DNA of 64,000 nucleotides from assembly GCF_032062135.1 (NCBI RefSeq), contig NC_092860.1, positions 1,441,499 to 1,505,498 of the forward strand, given 5' to 3'. Each line of letters begins with the position of its first letter. Position 1 is the first letter of the stretch. The DNA comes from Pyxicephalus adspersus (lineage: Eukaryota; Chordata; Amphibia; Anura; Pyxicephalidae). The notes beneath the pieces were generated by a model that saw only the letters and a program-made list of their open reading frames with translations, ran no database searches and was not told the origin of the DNA. The position numbers and the translations under genes were made by a program. Shown here in pieces: positions 44,577 through 57,294 of the stretch.

Positions 44577-44689
44577 ATCATTATGTCTTTATATAGCGCT
44601 GACATATACCACAGTGCTGTACAGAGAACACTGAGCCAGTCCTATCAGTCTCTGTACAGAGGAGCTGACACTCTAATGTCCCCCCACAG
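44577..44689 (-). mobile_element. Frog dispersed repeat with GCGCTATATAAAG end
   Basis: On the minus strand it reads GACTGGCTCAGTGTTCTC, then GTACAGCACTGTGG and GTCAGCGCTATATAAAG. It is a counterpart of 1107-1173. The inner part (GAGCTGACACTCTAATGTCC) reappears just after the gap. Confidence 0.65.
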
Positions 44690-45540
44690 NNNNNNNNNNN
44701 NNNNNNNNNNNNNNNNNNNNNNNNNNNNNNNNNNNNNNNNNNNNNNNNNNNNNNNNNNNNNNNNNNNNNNNNNNNNNNNNNNNNNNNNNNNNNNNNNNNN
44801 NNNNNNNNNNNNNNNNNNNNNNNNNNNNNNNNNNNNNNNNNNNNNNNNNNNNNNNNNNNNNNNNNNNNNNNNNNNNNNNNNNNNNNNNNNNNNNNNNNNN
44901 NNNNNNNNNNNNNNNNNNNNNNNNNNNNNNNNNNNNNNNNNNNNNNNNNNNNNNNNNNNNNNNNNNNNNNNNNNNNNNNNNNNNNNNNNNNNNNNNNNNN
45001 NNNNNNNNNNNNNNNNNNNNNNNNNNNNNNNNNNNNNNNNNNNNNNNNNNNNNNNNNNNNNNNNNNNNNNNNNNNNNNNNNNNNNNNNNNNNNNNNNNNN
45101 NNNNNNNNNNNNNNNNNNNNNNNNNNNNNNNNNNNNNNNNNNNNNNNNNNNNNNNNNNNNNNNNNNNNNNNNNNNNNNNNNNNNNNNNNNNNNNNNNNNN
45201 NNNNNNNNNNNNNNNNNNNNNNNNNNNNNNNNNNNNNNNNNNNNNNNNNNNNNNNNNNNNNNNNNNNNNNNNNNNNNNNNNNNNNNNNNNNNNNNNNNNN
45301 NNNNNNNNNNNNNNNNNNNNNNNNNNNNNNNNNNNNNNNNNNNNNNNNNNNNNNNNNNNNNNNNNNNNNNNNNNNNNNNNNNNNNNNNNNNNNNNNNNNN
45401 NNNNNNNNNNNNNNNNNNNNNNNNNNNNNNNNNNNNNNNNNNNNNNNNNNNNNNNNNNNNNNNNNNNNNNNNNNNNNNNNNNNNNNNNNNNNNNNNNNNN
45501 NNNNNNNNNNNNNNNNNNNNNNNNNNNNNNNNNNNNNNNN
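44690..45540. other. Assembly gap, 851 N
   Basis: Run of N. The same 20-bp sequence GAGCTGACACTCTAATGTCC lies just left (44661) and just right (45541), so the missing DNA is probably a tandem array of this element. Confidence 0.99.
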
Positions 45541-45609
45541 GAGCTGACACTCTAATGTCCCCCCCCCACAGTCAGCCATTTCTGAGTTGCTGTCACCATG
45601 AATTATGAA

Positions 45610-45915
45610 TGATGTCCGGCTGATTTATGTGTTGCAGTCCTCTGATTGGCTGTTTATTAATAAGAAGTTGCGCTGCATTCTTGCACGATTGTTGGTTGGA
45701 GTTCCCCTTTATCCCCCTCCCCCTTGCAGGGTTTAATCACATTAGCGCCACTCAGGGACATTACTTAATGCGTTGTTCTCAGCGCCAGCGCAGGAATTGC
45801 AGCCGGCTGCTGAATAAACAACCTGCGGGCCCTTTGCTGATGTTCCAGCCGAATAAGAGAAAAGAAAATTAATTGATTCCCTCTGTGCGGACGAGGCGGA
45901 TTTATCTAGAAATAA
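45610..45915. promoter_or_regulatory. Candidate conserved noncoding element
   Basis: Complex block with CTGTTTATTAATAAGAAG, CAGCGCCAGCGCAGG and GAAAATTAATTGATTCCC. The 64- and 81-codon frames have no domain. Confidence 0.35.
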
Positions 45916-46059
45916 ACATGGCGACGTTTTTCCCATATATTCCGCTTCAATTTTCTGCGACTTCGCCGTTTAGTTGCGGTTTTTACTTTGAAGAAATAGA
46001 TGACAAATTTCTTTTTTATGTAAAGAAATATTGTGTGACTTAAAGGGGCCCCACCCCCA

Positions 46060-46698
46060 NNNNNNNNNNNNNNNNNNNNNNNNNNNNNNNNNNNNNNNNN
46101 NNNNNNNNNNNNNNNNNNNNNNNNNNNNNNNNNNNNNNNNNNNNNNNNNNNNNNNNNNNNNNNNNNNNNNNNNNNNNNNNNNNNNNNNNNNNNNNNNNNN
46201 NNNNNNNNNNNNNNNNNNNNNNNNNNNNNNNNNNNNNNNNNNNNNNNNNNNNNNNNNNNNNNNNNNNNNNNNNNNNNNNNNNNNNNNNNNNNNNNNNNNN
46301 NNNNNNNNNNNNNNNNNNNNNNNNNNNNNNNNNNNNNNNNNNNNNNNNNNNNNNNNNNNNNNNNNNNNNNNNNNNNNNNNNNNNNNNNNNNNNNNNNNNN
46401 NNNNNNNNNNNNNNNNNNNNNNNNNNNNNNNNNNNNNNNNNNNNNNNNNNNNNNNNNNNNNNNNNNNNNNNNNNNNNNNNNNNNNNNNNNNNNNNNNNNN
46501 NNNNNNNNNNNNNNNNNNNNNNNNNNNNNNNNNNNNNNNNNNNNNNNNNNNNNNNNNNNNNNNNNNNNNNNNNNNNNNNNNNNNNNNNNNNNNNNNNNNN
46601 NNNNNNNNNNNNNNNNNNNNNNNNNNNNNNNNNNNNNNNNNNNNNNNNNNNNNNNNNNNNNNNNNNNNNNNNNNNNNNNNNNNNNNNNNNNNNNNNNN
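46060..46698. other. Assembly gap, 639 N
   Basis: Left edge CTTAAAGGGGCCCCACCCCC resembles the start of a TTAAAG-type element. The edges do not share an obvious repeat. Confidence 0.99.
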
Positions 46699-49127
46699 TT
46701 CACCCCCTAAATAAATGCCACTTCCTGCACTGTATACTGCTGACTATTCGCAGGGATCGCAGCCCTCCGCGCAGAGATGAGCGCAGCACTATCGGAGTCC
46801 CCATTGACTGGCAGCCAGCTATTCAGATAATATTTATGAAGTGGAGGATCCCTGGAGCCCTCCTGGACAGACCGGTCTAAACTGCATGGAGGATGTCTGC
46901 GGTAAGCGGATTAAAGGCATCTGAGAAATTGAATTCAGTGGGATTTTATTCAATGTGTGAGGAGAATCACTTCTATATTCTTGGTGCACAGAGGAGGGTT
47001 TAGGAGTAGAGTGCCGCCTTATATCCCTCTTCTCCAATATCACCCTCATTGTAGCTAAAGAAGAACTCCAGCATTGGGTGGAAAGCAGAACATCTTATTG
47101 GCCGGGTCCAAGGGGGGTGCTCTGTGCTGAATCTGTTACTGAAGCGTGGACAATCAAACCTTGCTATTTGCCCCACAAAGATGACATTTGCCTTTTATTA
47201 CCCCTCTTCACACGTTCTATGACTCCTCCCATTGCTGTGTCTTTTTTTTTTTTAGAGAGAATATTGCAAAAAAGAAACAAAAGGTGAAAGTGATAATGAT
47301 TGAAACTGCAATACAAAGGTAATGCAGCAGCGCAGCCACTGCCCAGGTCTACTAAGCATTGCACGCCTATGTAAGGAGCAGCTATGGCTTCCAACATATC
47401 CCCGGTGCCACTATGGGGCCAATCCCGATGCAAGTGATGAATATTTAAAAGTAATGGGAAGGTGTCGGAGCACCCACCTAGGTCCCAAAGTACCCTCCTT
47501 GTGCAGATGCCCCTGGTTTGTGCCTTTTAGTCATTCAACCTGAGAGCCCAGGAAACAAACCCTTGAGACCCGGACAGAGATGAAGGATCACTTTTATTGA
47601 TAGTGACACATTTGCGTTTCTCCTGAGCGCATGTTACCTTGTCGCCTGCACAGCTACATACTGACCTTGTAATCCCATTCATCTTGCCGGACATAGAGCT
47701 GGTCATAGGCCCCTCCCCTTGGGTCTCCTGACCGCCCAGGAGGAACCTAGGGAACGGATCCGCTGGCTACATGCCAAGTGCACTGTACAACACCGGGGTG
47801 CCGCATCCAAACTGGCAATGATACTTCACCCCTGCTAGGCTTTGTTTGCCCTTGTAACCCCAATACCGTCAGGGCCATAATATTGGGGTGACTTTTAGCC
47901 AAAGGCTCTCAGGACCATGACAAGTGCCGGTCCAAACACTGCATCAAAAAAAAGGAACTTTCCACCATCCAAGGGCTTTGGTTTCCATTGTGACCTCAAT
48001 ACATACAGCCAAAACCTGATATAGGGGCAGTGGCCTATGGAGTGAATATATTCACATTTCCTCATATTTCCATATCCGGATCTGCAATGCAGCCATGGGG
48101 GTCCGTCTGTCCAGAACATGAATTCTGATTGGTTGTCATAGTTTATGGCACTGAAAAACCCTGAGAACACAGTCTGAAGCTAATCGCAGTCACGTCCAAT
48201 GTTTTTGCATTAAAAGGCCCCTTGCTAACACACCTGGATGCCGCCATTTTTAGAGCAACATTTGGACTTGCCAAGAAGGACCTTAGTGACATCACCAAGC
48301 TGTCCTATACCAGGGATGATGTCATCACATCCTAGCCAATTGGAAGGCTGCAGCTTTAGGAAATGAACCGCCCCCACCCCCCCAGCTTCCGTTGTACATC
48401 ATTGTCTAAGCTACAACGTAAGGTCACATGACTCTATAGCGGAGTCCCCTAAACTGACACCCGATTGGTAGACAATAAAATGAGACATTATAGTTTATCA
48501 CTGCTCGTCTGACACAAAGTTCCCAGCATTGTCACAATGAAGAAGGAAAAAAAAAAGATTTTGCCAAATAGATTACATTAAAACTCATGGTATGTATGGC
48601 CAAAGGTGTGAGTCCCTAAAGATTGAATAGAGATCCCTACAGATGTAACAAACATAGAACGGCAACCAGGAGGTGAGTACCTGAACAGTAGGGAGGAAGC
48701 GGTACAACATTGGAAACTGATGGCACGGTGGGGTTTGGTACTATGAGGCACAGAAACAGCCATGTGTACAAAAACAGAAGGTAAAAAGGTGCACTGTACC
48801 CTTAAGATGTCCTCGCCCCAGGGTCACAAAGCCAGACGAGATGAAGTTATGAAGGTCAGGCCCTCCGCTCCGGTAGATGTCTTTTCCATATTGTCCTGCT
48901 GGAAGAAAACCGAAAGTCAGATATGTCAAATCGAGAGGAAATCACAATCCTCCAAGGGAAATGGGGAGGCAGAAAATTGGCCAATGCCATTGGTGATTTT
49001 GGGTTTTTATAGTGAAAAATTTACTCTATAATACTAATTACTCTTTTATGTCTCACTCCAACTTGCTGAACCATATTTTGGGTCATCACTGGAGAAGCTG
49101 ACATCATGAGTGGTCTTCATGATACCT
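46699..49127. other. Complex sequence without recognised gene
   Basis: AAAGAAGAACTCCAGCATTG at 47057 may be a small transposon end. TGACATCA (48287) and TGATGTCA (48317) lie in a repeat-like stretch. A T-run lies at 47241-47254. Frames of 60-91 codons show no domain. Confidence 0.35.
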
Positions 49128-49511
49128 CTGATATATACAACATGCCCAAGCCGTCCCCAATTATTGGAGTTTGGGTGACCCCAATGAAGGGTTCTGGTAA
49201 TTTGTAGGGCACTTCTGGCTTTGGTTCTGTTCTGGTATACAAATTCAGCTGCATAAAGTCCTGGTTTGACCATCTGGTGTTGAGGAACTTCAATGTCCTA
49301 ACCTGAACCCTACTAAACACCTATGGGATGATTCAGAACTCCAATTTTAACACTAGCTTTTCTACATCACTACCTGACCTCGTAGCAAAATGGGCGCAAA
49401 TTCCCACAGACACAAAAGTCTTGTAGGAAGCATGGAGGCCTTCTAGTTATTTCTAGAAAAGCTCCTATAGGTGCGATGGTCAGGAGTCCACAGACCATCA
49501 GCCATATAGTG
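49128..49511 (+). mobile_element. Tc1-like transposon remnant
   Basis: The right end GGTCAGGAGTCCACAGACC then CAGCCATATAGTGG (to 49511) is a decayed terminal repeat. Internal words GTTGAGGAACTTCAATGTCC, AACACCTATGGGATGA, CTACCTGACCTCGTAG and GCAAATTCCCACAGACAC are the transposase C-terminal region. This copy keeps the part from which the 39-bp array at 39729-40170 was made, in single-copy form. Left end unclear. Confidence 0.7.
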
Positions 49512-51689
49512 GAGCTCTGAGGACCACGTCCATATGGAAGTCCCACCAACGTGTGAAATGGGGAAACTTTATAACACTGTAGGCTCCATCATTTTACATC
49601 ATCACTTATGTAGTAGTAAGGCATCAATACGGAGTCCTTACACATGGGGAATTAAAACAAATCAATGTATATATTTGGTTTCCCTAAAGGCCACTAAGAT
49701 GAAAGTAAACTTTATACCTATTTGGGTTCTCCAGCTGAAATATTCTGCACACTGACTAGCAGCTGTCCCCATGATGGAATCTGTAGATTTCCATTCCTTA
49801 TGATGGGGCGATTATAGCTGAAAAAAAGCTTTTTCAAGGGAACAACCACCTACTGACCCCTGGGAAAGCATAAAGCGGGTATCATCAGTCCTTCTGAACA
49901 TGAATTCTGCATTTACCGATCCATCTGACAGGTGGTATATGCTGGAATGGAACACACCAGGGAGGGACGAGGTGCTTCTAAGTGCAGACTATTATGATTC
50001 CAAATGTACATCAATAATGGGCGACTCTCACCTAATAGAGGCCGTCATACATTTCTGTGTAGTGCGGCATAAAGGCTTTCAAGCATACAGCTTTCTGCGG
50101 CTCCTCTGATCCTTCTGTGCAGCTCTCTGGGACATTGCTCCGGGCGTTCCTAAGCGTTACAAGCTACTTAAAGGTGTTTGGTGTATAACGGAGGAAAGCA
50201 ATATATAACATGGATAATTCAATGCATTTCATGGATTCATTGCTTCATCCATAGTACATTTCCATAAAATGTTCTCCAATAAACCTTCTAAAATGTGCAG
50301 AGCTATCCAAATATCTTCATATTGTGATGACCCAACCTTCCTGCTCCATGATACACCAAACACCTTCCATTACTGCAAATAAAGAGTGGGCACTGGCTCC
50401 AATGTATTCTATCTGACATTTGTCTGGCACAGGGACTTCAGCGAGCTCTCAGAAACAAACTCGGTCACCTCTTAGAGTTCAGAAAGTCTATTTGAAAAAG
50501 CTGAATAAAGATCTCCTAAACCTTCGTAGAGTTCATAATAATTATTGAACACAATTATTCATTGTAAAAGTACAAAAATATCTATTATATATTGGTGGCC
50601 AAGAGCTGCTCCCCATTACCAGGGCTTATAGTGGTAAGAGGAATGGACTCAATGAGAGATTCTAATGGCTCAGAGACTGGAGGAAGAGATTATTATTGGA
50701 TGTATCCATATTGCAACAAATGGAGCCAATGGATCTTTTCCTTATTGCATTTGTTAAAACTCAGATATTTCCCAAACTGAACTCTCCTGCTGGTCCTGAT
50801 GGAAATTTCCTATTGATTGCATTCAATTGTAACCAATAAGCCCTCGTGAAATGGGGCTGTCTTTAGTCCCCCCAAACATGGGGTATTTCTGGCCTCTTGC
50901 TGTGAGGAATTGTGTAATAAAATAATAATTCTTAGAGGACGTTTGGTCTGTTGCTCCCCCTTGGACTTTTTCAAGTGGACTCTACATAACTGCATCCAAG
51001 GAGTAACTCTGGGGAGTCCCCAAGTGAGCCATAGAGGTGGACTGGAGGACTCTCCCAAAGAGTTGCATAAAAGGACCAGAGGAACCTCCCGGAAAACCTC
51101 TGAGAAGGATTGGAGAATTCACCTGGAAAGCTGATGAGAGCCATGAGACTGGAAGCTCTCATAATTTAATACATATAAGTGTATAGTAGCTTCTATTTTT
51201 GCATTTGTTTATTAAGATATAATCAGACAGATCCAGTGTTTTATTGCAGCTACTGGGTTTTAGGGTTTGAAGGAGAAAGAAAAACATAAAAATCTTAACC
51301 TAGTTACTTCTGTAGTACCCTGACTGCTCAGTAGGTGGTGTAGGTTTTTATTCTGGGGCAGGATTGTTAGTGTTACCCCAAAGACTGGGCATTATGAGGG
51401 ACACATATACTATATGTGATTGTATTATCCTTATATAGCTGGAGGTGGAAAGAACAAATTATTACAGGTTAGTTGCAGCATCACACACCAAAGAACAAAC
51501 AAAAATAAGAAAACATACTTAGTGGCATCATACAATACATAAATACATATTCAGATTAAACGAGAGATAACAGTAAAGACCAATCAAAGCCGCTCATCAC
51601 ACAGCTATATATACAGACTGATAAAGCGTACAGTCACATAGAACTCACAGCTGGAGATTTACCTGTCCGTGGTACGTGAGAGCGCCCTC
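49512..51689. other. Complex sequence without recognised gene
   Basis: No gene or repeat family recognised over about 2.2 kb. AGCGCCCTCTATGTG near 51681 is a weak CTCF-like word. Confidence 0.35.
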
Positions 51690-52795
51690 TATGTGTTTAT
51701 AAAGGGATATAATAAAATAAATAAAACGAGAAATATAACAATAAGGGAAAGTAGAAAGAAAAAGATAAATAGGAAAAGAGCAAGTAAAACAAAGCGAACA
51801 AGAAAAGGAAAGATAGGAGAAGCATAAGGGTAAAAGAAGGGAGAAAGGAAGTGTGACAGGAAAGATAAGAGGAAGACAAGTGAAAGGGAAAAGAGAAAAA
51901 GGAAAAGATGAGAAAAAAAGGGAAAATGTAAAATGGAGAAGAAGGGAAAAGACGAAAAGAAGAGAATAAGGAAGAAAATGGAAAGCTGAATGAAAGGGAA
52001 AGGTGAAGTAAAAGAGGACGGGGAAAAGAAGGGAAATGGGCAGAGATGGGAAAAGAAGGGAAATGGGCAGAGATGGGAAAGAGGAAAAGAAAAGTAATTA
52101 GCAGAAAAGGGAATAGGGGAAGATGAAAAGAAAAAGAAGAGAAAGAGTGTGAAGGGAAAGATGAAGGTGAAAGAGGAAGAGACATAAAAGGGGAAGAGGA
52201 AGGGGGAAAGACGGGAAACAGGAAAAGAAGAGAAAAAGGGCAGAGATGGGAAACTTGAAAGAAAAGGGAAAGGGAAGAAGAAAGGAAATCGGCAGAAGAT
52301 AGGGGAAGATGAAAGGAAAAGAAGTAAGGGGGGGAGAGAAGAAAAGACTGGGACAGACAAGAGGATAGAAGGGAAAAAGGAAACATGAGAAAGAAGAAGA
52401 AAGAATGAAAGGGGAAATAACGGAAAGAAAAGGAGAATGGAGGTGAATGAGGAAAGGTTGTGAAAATGGAAGAGAAGGAAAGGGGGAAGGGAAAGAGGAA
52501 AAAACAGAAAAATGGGAAGAAAAAGTGGAAAAGAAAAGTGAACCAAGGAAAAAAATTGAAGCCAAAAAATTTAAAGGAGGAAAAAAAAACAAACAATAGA
52601 AATCAGAAAGAAAAGGGAAAGATAATCATGACAAAAGCAAAGTGAACAAGAAAGAAAACGAAACAAAGGAAAAAGAAAAGAGGAATGGGAGGAAATTATA
52701 ATTAAGAAAAAAGAAAGAAAAATGAGGAAAGGTAAAAGTGAAATAAATGATAAAGGAAGTAAAATAGAAATCCAGATTTATATAAGAAAGTATTC
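51690..52795. repeat. Purine-rich (GAAA/GGAAA) low-complexity tract
   Basis: About 1.1 kb of nearly pure A/G on the plus strand. A short exact tandem GGGAAATGGGCAGAGATGG recurs near 52032 and 52059. Minus-strand frames of 164-299 codons consist mostly of F, S, L and P and reflect the composition only. Confidence 0.9.
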
Positions 52796-53609
52796 GGGGG
52801 GGCCCCACATAGAATCGGAGCTCACTGTTAGCGAGGAATAATACGGTCGTACTTCATATTGTCATGGAAACCAATTGAAGCTGTGTGTAAAGCTCGTCTT
52901 ATTTTTATAGAATGTATAAAAGGCCTGGGATACAAAAGTGTTTTTATTGTGCGTGCGCTAATGGAAACCTCCTACAGAGAGGAATAGATGGAAAGTGATT
53001 CGGAGCCGGGGGGATGCCCAATGATGGGGGCATAGAAGGAAGATGATTGTGGAAGTACGGGAACTCTCTAGTGGATGTTCTAGCCTCTCCATGCTGGGAT
53101 TTGTAGTGCCAGTGCGGAGGGAGAGCCTCGGCTTGCTGGGTCTTTCCTGCACACCAACCATTTACAAACTCCATGGCCCATAACAAATGTTTTATGTGTG
53201 CAATATTTGGAGGGGTGTAGATTGGAAGCAGCACCAGGCACTACGAAGCTCCATTTTTTTGGGTACCGCACAAGACAAACATACTGAAATACATACAAAA
53301 CTACAAATACCACAAATATGTTTACTTATGCACACGGTTGTGTAACCAGCAACACACAGAGCAGACAATCACTTCTTTCCGTGCGGTGGTCACCGTGGAA
53401 ACAGCGAATATTTAGAACATTTTTGATGCTTTTAGAACAATTCCAAGCCATCGGGAACAGTGCGTGAGATCTGCGGAGCTCCCGGGGCCCCCTGACCTGC
53501 GCAGGACAAATAACGGGCAGCTACGATGGCGTTCACATTAAATCGTCACATAAAACTGAGAAGCACATTGAGAGCTTGGCGGCACACTAAAAGCAAGCTT
53601 AGGACGCTG
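52796..53609. other. Complex sequence, nothing recognised
   Basis: CATGCTGGGATTTGTAGTGC near 53091 is a word found in dispersed vertebrate repeats. No gene. Confidence 0.35.
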
Positions 53610-53700
53610 GTACCTATGGTGTTCAGGTGGCCGTGCGGCTCCATGTTCGTCGGGACGTCTGAGAAACGGCGTGAGGCTGCAAGAGAAAAACCAAGGCCCC
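53610..53700 (+). pseudogene. Possible GIY-YIG-type retroelement fragment
   Basis: The frame 53526-53732 contains VFRWPCGSMFVGTSEKR (53619-53669). This resembles the CPCG..YVGKT segment of the GIY-YIG nuclease domain in Penelope-like elements, with the cysteine, glycine and VG(K)T positions in place but the lysine changed. Only about 30 codons can be traced, so the match may be chance. Confidence 0.3.
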
Positions 53701-56234
53701 GAAATGGGAGTCAGGGGAAATGCAAGACATAACGCCAGAATGTTTCACCTCTACGGAAGATTTACCTTTTATTTATCCATTCAAACCAAAGCAGATTTTT
53801 TGGGTAGAAGCTGACGGGTTTAATGTCCTCCTGCCCAGCTTGGCCCATATGAGGATCCAATGGTCCCTTATGGGACTGGAAAGGCCAAGTGGGGCCTTTT
53901 TCTGATTGGGCGAGGACCACAACCAATGACATTACCCCACTAACATCTCTCTTTGCAACACCCAAAGTGATAATTAAAACAACATAAAACATTTTGTGCG
54001 TCCACAACCACAAGGTAAAACACCGCAGAAATGGTTGATTTTTTTAAAAAATTTTAATTGGAAAATAAAATCTGATATTTCTTTATATTTCACAGACCTG
54101 GACACATAAAGATAAACAACGAATTGGATTGTAACCATTTTTTAAAATGACATACAAAGCTTGCTAATAAATCTTAAAGCCTCTTTGGATATCTGTGGTT
54201 ACTTGTTGGAGATTATTATGCATTGCACAAGGCTGATCATTCATCTGGCTGCAAACCAATGAACCATAATGGACCTCAGTTTTCGGTATTATCATGCTTT
54301 GCAATGCATAAACTTCGGAAATACCTTGCACCAGCGTGTGGAGGTGCCATTGACTATGAATGGTTCCCCAATGCACTAATGCATGCGTGGTGCAAATAAT
54401 ATGTTCCATTCACACATCACCACCATGGATAGATCTAGATGGGCTAAAACTCCAAGTTATCATTGATAGACCCCACTTACTGAATCTGCAGTGTAGAAAT
54501 CTCATTCCATTTGTGGGCCAGCCGGTCCGGGTGATAAGACCAGAGCCACAGGAGTGATTTGCCCAAAAATCTGCCCTTGTAATGATCTGATCTTAAGATG
54601 GTCCCCGGCTCTGCATATGTGCTATAGCCATTGTCAGAGCTTCCACCAAGACTGCTGAATTCTTTATTATAGATTACAGAGAATGGAAGCAGAAGGAATG
54701 GGACAACCCAGGGTCTGATCTCTCACAAGGCCACATAGATCATAGCCTAGGGTGCCATGGCCACTGGGGGTGGCATTTTCCTGCTATCACAGCTGTAATA
54801 TTATCATTATAATACATAAAAGTGCTAAGCAAAGGGACGTTAAATGATAGCCCCCACCTATGCCGCCCCTTGCATCATGGCCGCCCCCTTATATTTACCC
54901 ATTGTGCCCACATAGCTGGCCTGGGGGAGAAAAAGTGCAAATCGGTCTCTGGGTCAGAGAACCTGCAGGAGCAGAGCTGGAAATCATTGCATGAAGATCT
55001 CACCAGTGATATATATAATTCCTTTATACCATGACTTGTAGAATAGATTACTATGTAGCAGGAATATTAGCACAGATTACTACAAATGATGATTTATGTT
55101 TTGGGATGCAGCCGTTCTTTATGTTTATTGCTGCTTTGTATTAATGGATCGCTCAGCACCGCTGAGACACAGAATTCACTCGTATGGCAGCCATTATCGT
55201 ACAATTCTACACAATCACACATACAAGATATTATTCTAATATGTGCAAATGCTATGAAACCCGGGATGGAAATCAGACCTAGATAACAGTGTGTGCTCCA
55301 CTATAAACCGCACAGGAAGTGGGTCACTCCGAGCGCTGAGCATACATTTACATAATCGCTTACGTTTTCAGAAAACTCAACACATCCACCAGCATGGACA
55401 GAAAATCCATAATGACTTCACCCGCAGGTATCCTGAAATCCACCACTTCCACCCTTCAGCCTGATGAGAAACGTCAGCCGGTGTGCAGATGAGAAGCAGA
55501 TTATCTGTGTCTGAAGTCACAATGAATTTCATGCTCGGAATAAAGTCCGGGATTACATGTCATTGGGTGTGACATGATTTACAAAGTAATACTACAATAC
55601 TACAATAATACACAGGGATGAAGCGGAGGATTTTATAAATACCAAAACCTGACCTCAAAATGTGCAGCCAAAAAAAAGCAATTCAGGTGAACATACAGAA
55701 ATTGACCTGCAAAAAGCTTTATAAATCAGACTCTCTAGACATAATTTTACATCACAGCAGTTCAGCAATACAGATTGATCACCTAGCCGCCCCTACACTG
55801 CTGATTGGACAGAAAGTCATTACTTTGTCCTCTACTATCAGCAAGCTTCCAGTGTTACATAGACACCCCTTCTGATTGGCACAAATCCACAGACAGGGGG
55901 CGCCCCATCACTTCTATTTTGTTGGATCATTGAGCATTGGGTCTAGTGGGGTCACATGACCATGAGAAAACAGAACAGCAGGAGCTACAACACATGCAAT
56001 AAACAAACCAAACGATTTGTGAATGATGAACTTACTATTCCTGCTCCTTTCAGACCCCTTGTATCCCCAACTGGTTAATAGTCTAGGGTTTCTCATTATT
56101 TTTTACATACAGTCACCAAATGTTTCCCTCCATGCCCCCAACAGTAAAATGTTACATTCAACATCTAGAAAAGGGAATGCCCACTGTGCCCGGTGCTGGG
56201 TATCATGGGCAGCCCCTTGACTGTTGGTTTACAA
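53701..56234. other. Complex sequence without recognised gene
   Basis: About 2.5 kb with no recognised gene or repeat. GACAGGGGGCGCCCC near 55892 is a weak CTCF-like word. Frames of 60-83 codons have no domain. Confidence 0.35.
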
Positions 56235-56300
56235 GTTGGAATTTTACCTGAGGAAGTGAGTGCAGTCCAGGAAACGCGTTGGAATAAATATAAGTATTCA
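56235..56300 (+). mobile_element. 'CCTGAGGAAG ... AAACGCGTTGG' element core
   Basis: ACCTGAGGAAGTGAGTGC followed by GGAAACGCGTTGGAATAAA. This is the same core as in the elements at 20722-21097 and 57295-58013. Confidence 0.5.
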
Positions 56301-57188
56301 CACACCTTGGCTACCAAAACTTTAACTAAATGTCACACATCCCACGCACAATCATTGCATAGTCTCTATGGAAAAATACTTCTACTGCTACAGAGAATAC
56401 CAAGTCTGAATATATCAGCCTCATTGTTCAATGGAAATGCTAGTATCAAAGGGTTAAAATTGGTGATGTGAATTATGGACACTGGCACAAGGATAAAGAA
56501 TATTGGTAGAATATTAAGCTTCCCTAGTAATGTCCTTTTAGGTTCTACAGGTTCTGCTCCATTGCTTTCCAGCTTTTTGGACCTCAGAACACTAGTGGGG
56601 TCCACCAACATATCCATACTTCTTTCTTCTATGCCCAGCTAAATCTTACCCTCACCGACCCACTGACCAACTCCTCCTACCGCAAACCTAATCCCAAAAT
56701 TCAGCACCTTATGCTAGGCAATAATTATTCATACAATGTATTAAAGGGGATCAGTGTGCTTGTATGGAACTGGAAGGATGAAAAGAAAGTAGGTGCAGAT
56801 TAAATGAAATGAAACTTTGTTTGCTATGATTAGAATGGATTCTGTTATAGATATGTTGGGAGGACGAGAGGGCCAACTCTCCATGTCTACCTCTTCTCAT
56901 GTTTTTATGTCCATCTCTACATATTTAATCCCTTATATTCGAGTCTTTCCTTCCACCCATTAATATCCAACTCTTGTTATCCAGTTTTTCACATCCACCT
57001 CCACATAATCAACCCACCATATCCATTTCTTCATTTTCACTTCTACATATTCGATTCCTTATATCCTCGTCTTTATGCCAACACTTCACACCCAACACTA
57101 AATGCCCAGCACTTCCCTGGTTTACTACTGGGGGTGGGATGGGAGTGGGGCATATTGGCCAAAAGTCAAACTTTCTGAGTACCTAGAG
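56301..57188. other. Complex sequence, nothing recognised
   Basis: TTAAAGGGGATCAGTGTGC at 56742 may be another transposon end. No gene. Confidence 0.3.
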
Positions 57189-57262
57189 ATTATTATTATT
57201 ATTAAACAGGATTTATATAGCGCCAACATATTACGCAGCGCTGTACATTAAATAGGGATCAG
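57189..57262 (-). mobile_element. 3' end of the frog SINE-like repeat
   Basis: ATTATTATTATTATTAAAC, then TTTATATAGCGCCAAC and TACGCAGCGCTGTAC, are the reverse complement of the hallmark end found at 6560-6617. Confidence 0.75.
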
Positions 57263-57294
57263 GTTGATACATCTCTACCAATCAATTTAGTAAT

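Noticed and set aside
51689..52596. Minus-strand frames of 164-299 codons
   Set aside because: Same artefact over the GA tract; three overlapping frames are open at once, which real genes do not show.
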